Under the pieces are notes generated by a model. It ran no database searches. It saw nothing but the letters and a program-made list of their open reading frames with translations, and was not told the origin of the DNA. Both the position numbers and the translations under genes were made by a program. Positions 55,372-62,810 of a stretch of DNA of 64,000 nt are shown piece after piece. Where the stretch lies: contig CALLKI010000039.1 in the NCBI GenBank assembly GCA_938008415.1, positions 62,001 to 126,000 of the forward strand. Reading direction: 5' to 3'. How positions within the stretch are numbered: the stretch's first letter is position 1; each line of letters opens with the position of its first letter. The DNA comes from an uncultured Luteimonas sp. (GTDB lineage Bacteria; Pseudomonadota; Gammaproteobacteria; Xanthomonadales; Xanthomonadaceae).

Positions 55372-55534
55372 GGAGTCCGGAACAGGCCGACAGAGCGGAT
55401 TCCAGCCTGCCGGGACAGCCTGTCACGCTCCTGTACGCGGCTTTCGCCGGAACCACCCCCGCGGACGGGGAACAGGTGCTGCCGGCATGTTATCTTCGGT
55501 GTCCCAGGAGACATCGGGGGAGGACCGAGAACCT

Positions 55535-57511
55535 ATGCACCTGATGCGCAGCCTCGTACTGATCACGGCACTCGCAGCCTCATCGCTCCCAGCAGCATCG
55601 CAACCACCCCGGCCGATCTCGGATTTCGTCAAACACCCGGCCTACAGCGGCGTCAAGATCTCTCCCACCGGCGAATACCTTGCCATCACGGTGGATCGCG
55701 GAGACCAGGATGTCCTCACTGTCATGCGGACTTCCGACCTCAGCATCCTGAAGGTCAACCAACTGCCCGACAAGAAAAGCGTCGGCAGCTTCTACTGGGT
55801 TGGACCTGACCGCCTGATGTTCAACGCCGTGCGCAAAATGGGCGGCTATGCACAGCCGCTCATGACCGGCGAGTGGTATGCGGTCAATGCTGACGGCACA
55901 CACCCGCGCCCACTGATCTTCTACGGCGCCCGCGATGCCACTCAACGCAACAAGGCCGTCGGCAACGAGGTATACACGCTGCTCGACCCGCTGGATGACG
56001 ACTCGCAGTTCGCCCTCATGCTGGCGAGGTACCCGCGGTCCTCCGAGGGGGCCGGCGCCGAGCTTGTCAGGATGGACACGTTCACCGGACGCCGGCAATC
56101 GGTCGTCCGGGCACCGAAGGAAAACTGCAGCATCGTCCTGGACGCCGGCAAGAACCCCAGTTTCTCGGTCTGCTTTTCGAGTCGAGGCGAGCAGGGCGAG
56201 TATGACGAGATGTCGGAACTCTTTCGTCGCGAGGAAGGCAAGTGGGTTCTGGTGAATGCTTCCAGGTCGGACGGGAAGCACCTGTCCGTCGTCGGAACCA
56301 CTTCGGACGGGACCGTCTATGTGCTCCAGGATGACGGGAAGACTCCCGTGGCCCTCGGCACACTCGACACGTCGACTGGCAGTTTTGAACTTCTGCTCCA
56401 GGACAACGATGCGGACATTTCCGACCTCATCTGGGCGACGGACGAAGAAACACTGATCGCCGCAGTCACCGAAGCAGGCATCCCGAAAGTCCACCTCATC
56501 GACGAATCCCACCCGGACGCCGATCTGTACGCTTCGCTGGCGGCCGCATTCCCCGGGCAGATGGTCGATTTCGCCAGCCATACAAAGGATGGGGAAAAGG
56601 TCATCATCTCGGTCTACAGCGACACCAATCCGGGCGAGCTCTACCTGTACGACCGATCGACCGGACAGGCGCGTTTCCTGATGAGCAACCGCCAATGGCT
56701 GGCCCCGGATGAAATGGCTTCCGTCAAGCCATTCTCCTTCCGCGCCCGGGACGGCCAGCTCATCCATGGCTACCTGACCATCCCCAGGGGCTCGTCCGGC
56801 AAGGACCTGCCGCTGATCGTGAATCCGCATGGCGGGCCGATCGGACCGCGGGACAATTGGCGGTTCAACTGGGAGACCCAACTGCTTGCCAGCCGCGGCT
56901 ACGCGGTCCTGAATGTCAATTACCGTGGCTCCGGCGGTTATGGCCGCGCGTTCCGGGATGCCGGCCATATGCAATGGGGCCAGAACATCCAGAACGACAT
57001 CATCGATGCCACCCGCTGGGCCATCCAGGAAGGATATGCAGACAAGGACCGGATCTGCATCTACGGTGGCAGCTTCGGCGGCTATTCGGCCCTCATGGCA
57101 CCGATCCGGGAGCCCGGCCTGTTCAAGTGCGCATTCGGCTATGTCGGTGTCTATGACATCGAGATGATGTTCAACAAGGGAGACATCCCCCGCACCGAGA
57201 GCGGCCTGCGCTACCTCCGTCGCACGCACGGTACCGACCCGAAGATCTGGGCGGAGAACTCGCCGGCCAGGCGTGCCGCCGAAGTCCGCATCCCGGTCTT
57301 CCTGGCCGCCGGTGCCCGTGACGATCGCGCCCCGCCGGAGCAGACGGAACTGATGGCCAAGGCACTCACCCAGGCCGGCAACCCACCGGAGGGCATGATC
57401 ATCCAGTCCGGCGAAATGCATGGCTTCTATGACGAGCAGAACCGGGTGAAGCTGTATACAGAGATGCTCGCCTTCTTCGACCGTCATATCGGAAAAGACA
57501 GGAAGGATTGA
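55535..57511 (+). CDS. Secreted S9 family prolyl-oligopeptidase-like peptidase
   Basis: This is a predicted periplasmic or secreted serine peptidase of clan SC, family S9. In its 658 residues a signal peptide ends near PAASQ. A beta-propeller of about 380 residues precedes the alpha/beta-hydrolase domain. The catalytic residues are Ser513 (YGGSFGGYSAL), Asp596 (AGARDDRAPPEQ) and His629 (GEMHGFYDE). The architecture fits acylaminoacyl or dipeptidyl peptidases acting on short peptides. The ATG at 55535 follows GGGGGAGG; a -10-like TATCTT with upstream TG lies at 55491-55496. It is read as a single transcript between two terminators. A link to the receptors is inferred from position. Confidence 0.92.
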   Translation: MHLMRSLVLITALAASSLPAASQPPRPISDFVKHPAYSGVKISPTGEYLAITVDRGDQDVLTVMRTSDLSILKVNQLPDKKSVGSFYWVGPDRLMFNAVRKMGGYAQPLMTGEWYAVNADGTHPRPLIFYGARDATQRNKAVGNEVYTLLDPLDDDSQFALMLARYPRSSEGAGAELVRMDTFTGRRQSVVRAPKENCSIVLDAGKNPSFSVCFSSRGEQGEYDEMSELFRREEGKWVLVNASRSDGKHLSVVGTTSDGTVYVLQDDGKTPVALGTLDTSTGSFELLLQDNDADISDLIWATDEETLIAAVTEAGIPKVHLIDESHPDADLYASLAAAFPGQMVDFASHTKDGEKVIISVYSDTNPGELYLYDRSTGQARFLMSNRQWLAPDEMASVKPFSFRARDGQLIHGYLTIPRGSSGKDLPLIVNPHGGPIGPRDNWRFNWETQLLASRGYAVLNVNYRGSGGYGRAFRDAGHMQWGQNIQNDIIDATRWAIQEGYADKDRICIYGGSFGGYSALMAPIREPGLFKCAFGYVGVYDIEMMFNKGDIPRTESGLRYLRRTHGTDPKIWAENSPARRAAEVRIPVFLAAGARDDRAPPEQTELMAKALTQAGNPPEGMIIQSGEMHGFYDEQNRVKLYTEMLAFFDRHIGKDRKD

Positions 57512-57537
57512 ACGGCCCCGGACCGGCCCGGACCTGG

Positions 57538-57568
57538 AGCCCGGCCCCGCGCCGGGCTTCTTTTTTTC
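57538..57568 (+). terminator. Rho-independent terminator of the S9 peptidase gene
   Basis: Stem AGCCCGGC/GCCGGGCT with loop CCCGC is followed by TCTTTTTTT. It starts 27 bases after the peptidase stop. Confidence 0.88.
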
Positions 57569-57614
57569 CCCACTGGCCTGCAAGCCCGCCGGGTCTCCAC
57601 CATCCGCCCCCGGA

Positions 57615-57623
57615 TGGTATAAA
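57615..57623 (+). promoter_or_regulatory. Extended -10 promoter of the DUF2147 gene
   Basis: TG-G-TATAAA is an extended -10 element with five of six matches, about 36 bases before the ATG. No -35 is needed or seen. Confidence 0.5.
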
Positions 57624-57658
57624 GGCCACATCGCACCCAGGTCACCACGGAGTCCCGA

Positions 57659-58102
57659 ATGCGCAAGTCCCTGCTGCCGTCCCTTCTCGTCCTGCTGCTG
57701 GCTCCCGTCCTGTCGTCCGCCCAGTCCAGCGACCCGGTGCTCGGCCGCTGGCGGACCATCGACGACCAGACCGGCCAGGCCAAGTCGATCGTGGAGATCC
57801 AGCGCAAGGCCGACGGCACCTACGCCGGCCGGATTATCCAGCTGCTCAACCCGAGCCGGCCGAACCCGGTCTGCGACAAGTGCAGCGACGACCGCAGGAA
57901 CCAGCCGATCACCGGCATGGAGATCATCCGCGGGATGAAGGCCGAAGGCGGCGGCAAGTACGCCGGTGGCACCATCCTCAAGCCCGACGAGGGCAAGGTC
58001 TACAAGTCCAAGATGCAACTGATCGAGGGGGGCGCGAAGCTGGAGGTCTCCGGCTGCGTCGCCTTCATCTGCAAGTCGCAGGTCTGGCTGCGCGAGCAGT
58101 AA
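57659..58102 (+). CDS. Secreted DUF2147 protein
   Basis: This small exported protein has 147 residues and unknown function. The signal peptide (RKSLLPSLLVLLLAPVLSSA) should be cleaved before QSSDP. The mature part begins DPVLGRWRTIDDQTGQAKSIVEI, the typical DUF2147 start, and forms a compact beta-rich domain. Four cysteines, 72, 75 (NPVCDKC), 133 and 138 (SGCVAFIC), could make two disulfides in the periplasm. It has its own promoter and terminator, so it is a single-gene unit. Confidence 0.9.
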   Translation: MRKSLLPSLLVLLLAPVLSSAQSSDPVLGRWRTIDDQTGQAKSIVEIQRKADGTYAGRIIQLLNPSRPNPVCDKCSDDRRNQPITGMEIIRGMKAEGGGKYAGGTILKPDEGKVYKSKMQLIEGGAKLEVSGCVAFICKSQVWLREQ

Positions 58103-58125
58103 GGCACCACCGCCCGGCGACACGG

Positions 58126-58152
58126 AAAAGCCCGGCCCCGCCGGGCTTTTTT
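58126..58152 (+). terminator. Rho-independent terminator of the DUF2147 gene
   Basis: Stem AAAAGCCCGG/CCGGGCTTTT with loop CCCCG is followed by further T. The A-run on the other side means it could also work on the minus strand, though no minus gene ends here. Confidence 0.88.
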
Positions 58153-58189
58153 CTGCGTGCCGGGGCCCGCCGGGCCGGGCGCCCCGGCA

Positions 58190-58198
58190 TGCGATAAT
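58190..58198 (+). promoter_or_regulatory. Extended -10 promoter of metG
   Basis: TG-C-GATAAT is an extended -10 element with five of six matches. It would give a leader of about 30 bases before the metG ATG. No -35 is visible. Confidence 0.45.
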
Positions 58199-58234
58199 TC
58201 CGTCCTTGCCGTCAATACCGGTGCCATCCCCGCC

Positions 58235-60340
58235 ATGACCCCACGTCCCGCGATCGTCACCAACGCCCTGCCCTACGCCAACGGCCCGCTGCACCTGGGC
58301 CACCTGGTGGGCTACATCCAGGCCGACATCTGGGTGCGGGCGCGGAGGATGGCCGGGGGCGAGGTGGTGTACGTCTGCGCCGACGACACCCACGGCACGC
58401 CGATCATGCTGGCGGCGGAAAAGGCCGGGGTCGCGCCGGAGGAGTTCATCGCCGCGATCAAGGCCGGCCACGAGCGTGACTTCCACGACTTCGGCGTCCA
58501 TTTCGACTGGTACCACTCGACCCACTCGGAGGAGAACCGCGAGCTGACCGCCCGCTTCTACGCCGCGCTGGAGGCGCGCGGCAGCATCGAGCGCCGCCCG
58601 GTCGAGCAGCTGTACGACCCGGTCAAGGGGATGTTCCTGCCCGACCGCTACGTCAAGGGCACCTGCCCGAAGTGCAAGGCGCCCGACCAGTACGGCGACA
58701 ACTGCGAGGTCTGCGGCGCCACCTACGCGCCGACCGAACTGATCGACCCGCGCTCGGCGGTATCCGGGGCCACGCCGGAACTGCGCACCTCCGAGCATTT
58801 CTTCTTCCGCCTGGCCCAGTACACCGGGGTGCTGCGCGAATGGCTGCGCGGCGACGTGGCCGTGCCCGGGGTGAAGGCCAAGCTGGCCGAATGGATCGAC
58901 GGCGAGGGCGGCCTGCGCGACTGGGACATCTCCCGCGACGCGCCGTACTTCGGCTTCGAAATCCCCGGGCACCCCGGCAAGTACTTCTACGTCTGGCTGG
59001 ACGCGCCCATCGGCTATTTCTCCAGCCTGCTGGCCCTGGCCCGCAGCGGCCGCCTGCCCGGCTTCGACGAGGCGCGGATGGAGGAACTGCTGCGGCCCGG
59101 CCCGCATGCCGAGCTGCACCACTTCATCGGCAAGGACATCGTCAACTTCCACGGCCTGTTCTGGCCGGCGGTGCTGCACGGCAACGGCCTGCGCCTGCCC
59201 GACCGCCTGCACGTCAACGGCTACCTGACCGTGGACGGCGCCAAGATGTCCAAGTCGCGCGGCACCTTCGTGATGGCGCGCACCTACCTCGACCAGGGCC
59301 TGCCGCCCGAGGCGCTACGCTACTACTTCGCGGCCAAGTCCTCCGGCGGCGTGGACGACCTCGACCTCAACCTGTCCGACTTCGTCGCACGCGTGAACAG
59401 CGACATCGTCGGCAAGTTCGTCAACATCGCCAGCCGCTGCGCGAAACTGCTGGAGGTGCACTTCGGCAACGCGGTGTGGTCACCCGCCGATGCGGCCGGC
59501 GTGCCGCAGGACGCGCTGGCGCAGCGCGAGGCCCTGCTCGCCGAGGTACACGCGGCGACCTTCGCCACGGCCGCGGCGCACTACGGGGCCGGCGACTTCG
59601 CGTCGGTGGTCCGCAACGCGATGGCCGCGGCGGACCTGGTCAACGAATACATCGCCCGCAACGCGCCGTGGACGCTGGCCAGGGACCCGGAACGCCACGC
59701 CGGACTGCACGTCGTGCTGGGCACTGCGCTGCAGGGCTTCGCCGACATCGCCGCGGTGCTCAAGCCGGTCCTGCCCGCGACCATCGCCCAGGCGGAGCGC
59801 TACCTCGGCGTGGAGCTCGGACTGCTCCGCCGCGTGGACCTCGCCGGACGTACCCTGGCCGGCTCCTATGCCCCGCTGTTCACCCGTATCGACCCCAAAC
59901 GCATCCAGGCCATGATCGAAGCATCAAAGGACACGCTCGCCGCGCCGGCCCAGCCGGCGAAGGACACGGCGAAGCAGCAGGAAGCGGCGTCGGCTGCCAC
60001 GGCGCCGGAATACGTCGGCATCGGCGACTTCGCGAAACTCGACCTGCGCATCGGCAGGGTCGTCGAGTGCAGCCTGGTCGAAGGCTCGGACAAGCTGCTG
60101 CGCTTCGTGCTCGACGCCGGCGAGCTGGGCCGCCGCCAGATCTTCAGCGGCATCCGCGCCAGCTACGGCGAGCCGGAGAAGCTCGTCGGCCGCAACGTGG
60201 TGTTCATCGCCAACCTCGCGCCGCGCAAGATGCGCTTCGGCGTGAGCGAGGGAATGATCCTGTCGGCCGGCTTCGACGGCGGCCCGCTGGCCCTGCTCAC
60301 CGCGGACGAAGGCGCCGCGCCGGGCATGCCGGTGCGCTGA
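58235..60340 (+). CDS. metG: Methionine-tRNA ligase
   Basis: MetG charges elongator and initiator tRNAs with methionine. The 701 residues have the HIGH-type motif PLHLGHL (19-25), a zinc knuckle starting at Cys144 (CPKCKAPDQYGDNCEVC), and KMSKS at 337-341. A C-terminal EMAP-II-like tRNA-binding domain (GIGDFAKLDLRIGRVV, from about 590) promotes dimerisation. An Ala/Lys linker joins the domains. I chose the ATG at 58235 (MTPRPAIVTNALPYANG). rnfB follows 19 bp downstream. Confidence 0.97.
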   Translation: MTPRPAIVTNALPYANGPLHLGHLVGYIQADIWVRARRMAGGEVVYVCADDTHGTPIMLAAEKAGVAPEEFIAAIKAGHERDFHDFGVHFDWYHSTHSEENRELTARFYAALEARGSIERRPVEQLYDPVKGMFLPDRYVKGTCPKCKAPDQYGDNCEVCGATYAPTELIDPRSAVSGATPELRTSEHFFFRLAQYTGVLREWLRGDVAVPGVKAKLAEWIDGEGGLRDWDISRDAPYFGFEIPGHPGKYFYVWLDAPIGYFSSLLALARSGRLPGFDEARMEELLRPGPHAELHHFIGKDIVNFHGLFWPAVLHGNGLRLPDRLHVNGYLTVDGAKMSKSRGTFVMARTYLDQGLPPEALRYYFAAKSSGGVDDLDLNLSDFVARVNSDIVGKFVNIASRCAKLLEVHFGNAVWSPADAAGVPQDALAQREALLAEVHAATFATAAAHYGAGDFASVVRNAMAAADLVNEYIARNAPWTLARDPERHAGLHVVLGTALQGFADIAAVLKPVLPATIAQAERYLGVELGLLRRVDLAGRTLAGSYAPLFTRIDPKRIQAMIEASKDTLAAPAQPAKDTAKQQEAASAATAPEYVGIGDFAKLDLRIGRVVECSLVEGSDKLLRFVLDAGELGRRQIFSGIRASYGEPEKLVGRNVVFIANLAPRKMRFGVSEGMILSAGFDGGPLALLTADEGAAPGMPVR

Positions 60341-60359
60341 CGCCGGCCGTACCGCGGCG

Positions 60360-60770
60360 ATGGACGCCGGCCTCGTCGAACGCCTCGACCGCCTGCTGCC
60401 GCAGACCCAGTGCGGCCAGTGCGGCTACGGCGGCTGCCGGCCCTACGCCGAGGCGATGGCGCGCAGCGAGGCCGGGCCCGATCGTTGCCCGCCCGGAGGC
60501 GACGATGGCGCGCGGGCACTGGCCCGGCTGCTCGGCGTGCCGCCCGTGCCCTACGACCGCCGCCTCGGCACGCACAAGCCCCCGCAGGTCGCGCGGATCA
60601 TCGAGCCCGACTGCATCGGCTGCACCAAGTGCATCCAGGCCTGCCCGGTGGACGCGATCACCGGCGCGGCGAAGCTGATGCACACCGTCATCGCACCGCT
60701 GTGCACGGGCTGCGAGCTGTGCATCCCCGCCTGCCCGGTGGACTGCATCGAACTGGCGCCGGCGCCGTGA
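60360..60770 (+). CDS. rnfB: Orphan soluble RnfB-like iron-sulfur protein
   Basis: This 136-residue polyferredoxin resembles the hydrophilic part of RnfB, the entry subunit of the Rnf electron-transport complex. Cys18, Cys21, Cys26 and Cys43 (QCGQCGYGGC...RC) form the RnfB-specific 4Fe-4S domain. Cys85/88/91/95 and Cys115/118/121/125 form two ferredoxin clusters (CIGCTKCIQACP; CTGCELCIPACP). The N-terminal membrane helix of true RnfB is missing and no rnfA, C, D, G or E is in the window. Its partner is unknown. It lies 19 bp after metG and is probably co-transcribed. Confidence 0.9.
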   Translation: MDAGLVERLDRLLPQTQCGQCGYGGCRPYAEAMARSEAGPDRCPPGGDDGARALARLLGVPPVPYDRRLGTHKPPQVARIIEPDCIGCTKCIQACPVDAITGAAKLMHTVIAPLCTGCELCIPACPVDCIELAPAP

Positions 60771-60775
60771 ACGGC

Positions 60776-60798
60776 GCCGGGCGGCCTTGCCGCCCGGC
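60776..60798. terminator. Shared hairpin between convergent rnfB and TraB/GumN genes
   Basis: A perfect 10-bp stem GCCGGGCGGC/GCCGCCCGGC with loop CTT lies in the 43-bp gap between the convergent stops. It has no T-run. Confidence 0.5.
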
Positions 60799-60813
60799 AG
60801 TGGATCCGCGGGA

Positions 60814-61806
60814 TCACTTCGCGCCCGCCTCGCAGGCGGAACAGACGCGCTCGACCTCGTAGCCGCGGGCGCGCAGCTTCTGGACCACGCCATCCTCGCC
60901 GAGCAGGTGCAGCGCGCCGACCACGACCAGGGCGTCGTCGGTTCCCGGCTGCTCGAGGTAACCGGCGATCTTCGGCAGCCATGCATCGTTGCGCGCGACG
61001 TTGATGCGCTCGTACAGCTTCGGGAACTTCTGCCGCATCTCCAGCGCCATTTCACGCCACAGCGCCTCGGCATCGCCCCGGCGCCAGGCCGTGTGCAGCC
61101 TCTCGATCACTTCCTGCCCGTCGGTGCTGGCCTCGAGCGCCTGCTGCAGGAACTGCACCTGCTCGTCACGGTCCATGCCATCGAGGAAGGCGATCTGCTC
61201 CGCGCCGGTTTCCAGTCCAGCGGTGGGCTTGCCGGCCTGCTTCGCCTGCAGGGCCATGTGGTTGTCGAGGCCGAGCTCGGGATCCAGGCCGTACTTCATC
61301 AGCTCGATCACGCTGACCGTGATACCCACGAACCACGGCTCGAACATCTGCAGCACCTCGCCGTTGAGTTGCATCGCGGCGAGGTGGCCGGCGTTGGCCT
61401 CGACCCACGACGCGAGCGCGGCGGCGGTTTCGGGTGGCAGCTCGCTGTCAAGCCGGGTACCGTCGGTGCGCAACGCTGCCTGTCCCATCTGCATGGCCAG
61501 CGTGGGCGACCCCATTTCCTCGGGCGCGATCTCGAACACCAGCTTCTCGGCATCGGCGAAGGCCACGTCGACGTCGCGGGACAGCGGGTAGTCCCCGGGC
61601 CTGAGCAGGTGGAACGAGCCGAGCAGGTAAACGCTGTTGTCGGCGTCGGACACCTTCCACAGCAACGGCACCGGCGGGTCCTGCGGCCTGGGCGCGTCGG
61701 CGAACGCAACCCCGCTGGCAGCCACGAGCATGGCGACGGCCAGGACACGGCGTGCGAACGTGCGGACCGGATTCCTTCGAATGCTCATCTTCGTGCGAAT
61801 GCTCAT
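60814..61806 (-). CDS. Secreted TraB/GumN family protein
   Basis: This 330-residue member of the TraB/PrgY/GumN superfamily is proposed by fold to be metallopeptidase-like. A signal peptide (TFARRVLAVAMLVAASGVAFA) ends near residue 36. Family motifs are SVYLLGSFHLLRPGDYPL with the first conserved GxxH, ETGAEQIAFLDGM, and VVVGALHLLGEDGVVQKLRARGYEVERV with the second GxxH. A C-terminal CSAC pair may form a disulfide. The ATG at 61806 has GGGAAG seven bases upstream; a duplicated ATG at 61788 lies six codons inside. GumN itself belongs to the xanthan cluster, but no gum genes are present here. Confidence 0.88.
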   Translation of the reverse strand: MSIRTKMSIRRNPVRTFARRVLAVAMLVAASGVAFADAPRPQDPPVPLLWKVSDADNSVYLLGSFHLLRPGDYPLSRDVDVAFADAEKLVFEIAPEEMGSPTLAMQMGQAALRTDGTRLDSELPPETAAALASWVEANAGHLAAMQLNGEVLQMFEPWFVGITVSVIELMKYGLDPELGLDNHMALQAKQAGKPTAGLETGAEQIAFLDGMDRDEQVQFLQQALEASTDGQEVIERLHTAWRRGDAEALWREMALEMRQKFPKLYERINVARNDAWLPKIAGYLEQPGTDDALVVVGALHLLGEDGVVQKLRARGYEVERVCSACEAGAK

Positions 61807-61813
61807 CTTCGTG
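61778..61813. repeat. Perfect 18-bp tandem duplication over the TraB/GumN start codon
   Basis: The unit CGAATGCTCATCTTCGTG occurs twice head to tail at 61778-61795 and 61796-61813. Each copy contains the start-codon complement, so the protein begins with a repeated hexapeptide frame (MSIRTK then MSIRRN). Confidence 0.97.
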
Positions 61814-61867
61814 CTTCCCTGTGGTCGTACCGCTGCCTTGACGCGGGCCACGGGCCGGATGTGACCC

Positions 61868-62809
61868 TCACGGCCTGCGGTATTTCTTCTCGCCTGCGGT
61901 CACCGCCAGGTCCAGCCGGTTCTCCGGCGGCGGCAGCGGACAGGTCGCGAAGTCGGTGAACGCGCAGGGCGGGTTGTATGCGCGGTTGAAATCCAGCACG
62001 ACCCTGCCCTGCGCATCCGGCGGCGGCGCGTACAGGTAGCGCCCGGCGCCGTAGCTGCCGTGGCCGCTGGTCCTGTCGGCAAAGATCAGGAACAGCGTGC
62101 CATCCTCGCCTTCCAGCGCCTCCAGCCGGTAGGTCCGGCCGCCGCGCTCGAACTCGACTGCGCCGGGATTGGGCTGCGGCCCCACCACACCGGTGATGTC
62201 GAGGATGTCGATGGTCCTGCCCGGCGGATGCGGCAGGAAGCGGCCCTCGATCCGCCACGAGGCGTCCGCGGGCCAGTATTCGAGCGTGCCGAAGCGCACC
62301 AGGCTGTCCGCCTCGGCATGCTTGACCCGCAGCGCCTTGCGCCCGTTGCGTTCGATCAGGGTCAACTGGCCCTTGCCATCGTCGAACCCGACGACCGTCG
62401 GCTGGCCCTCGCGGTCGGAACGCAACTCGAAACGGCCCTTCGCGGGCGCGCCGTCAACGGTCAGTGCCACGCCCTTTTCCGGCGTGAGGTAGACGCGCCC
62501 GCCTTCCTGCTGCAGCAGCCCCAGCTTTTCCGGTCCCTTCGCAAGGCGGATGCCGTTGGTGCCGCCGCTGCCGATGTAGTGCGCCTTGAGCTCGATCCAG
62601 TGCAGCCCGACCAGGCTGGCCCAGCCATCCGGCCGGGTCAGGCTCTCCAGCCGTTCCTGGCGCCAACGCTCGTGCCCGGCCAGGAACTCCGGATCCTGCG
62701 GACCTGGCTCTGCCTCTCCCACGGGGACGTCCTTCCCGCTGCCACCATCGCAGCCTGCGGCCAGCAGGACCGCCAGCAGGAATACGCATGTCGCCAGTGT
62801 CTTCCCCAT
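61868..62809 (-). CDS. DUF1684 lipoprotein
   Basis: This predicted lipoprotein of 313 residues has unknown function. The lipobox is LLAAGC, with Cys20 as the acylated residue, followed by DGGSGKD, which would allow transfer to the outer membrane. The DUF1684 domain starts at WRQERLESLTRPDGWASLVGLHWIEL. It contains GTLEYWPADASWRIEGRF and ends in the conserved DFNRAYNPPCAFTDFATCPLPPPENRL. Its ATG comes one base after the mutL stop, with its ribosome site (GGGGAAGG) inside mutL, so the two are probably coupled. Confidence 0.92.
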   Translation of the reverse strand: MGKTLATCVFLLAVLLAAGCDGGSGKDVPVGEAEPGPQDPEFLAGHERWRQERLESLTRPDGWASLVGLHWIELKAHYIGSGGTNGIRLAKGPEKLGLLQQEGGRVYLTPEKGVALTVDGAPAKGRFELRSDREGQPTVVGFDDGKGQLTLIERNGRKALRVKHAEADSLVRFGTLEYWPADASWRIEGRFLPHPPGRTIDILDITGVVGPQPNPGAVEFERGGRTYRLEALEGEDGTLFLIFADRTSGHGSYGAGRYLYAPPPDAQGRVVLDFNRAYNPPCAFTDFATCPLPPPENRLDLAVTAGEKKYRRP

Positions 62810-62810
62810 C

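Noticed and set aside
58103..58234. T-box or SAM riboswitch before metG
   Set aside because: The gap is 132 bp, mostly the DUF2147 terminator and a short leader. No T-box sequence or SAM-type core is recognisable.
52339..59212. Very long minus-strand frames (over 1000 codons) across the receptors, S9 peptidase and metG
   Set aside because: They cross several terminators and promoters of the plus strand and are reverse complements of conserved domains with no recognisable domains of their own.
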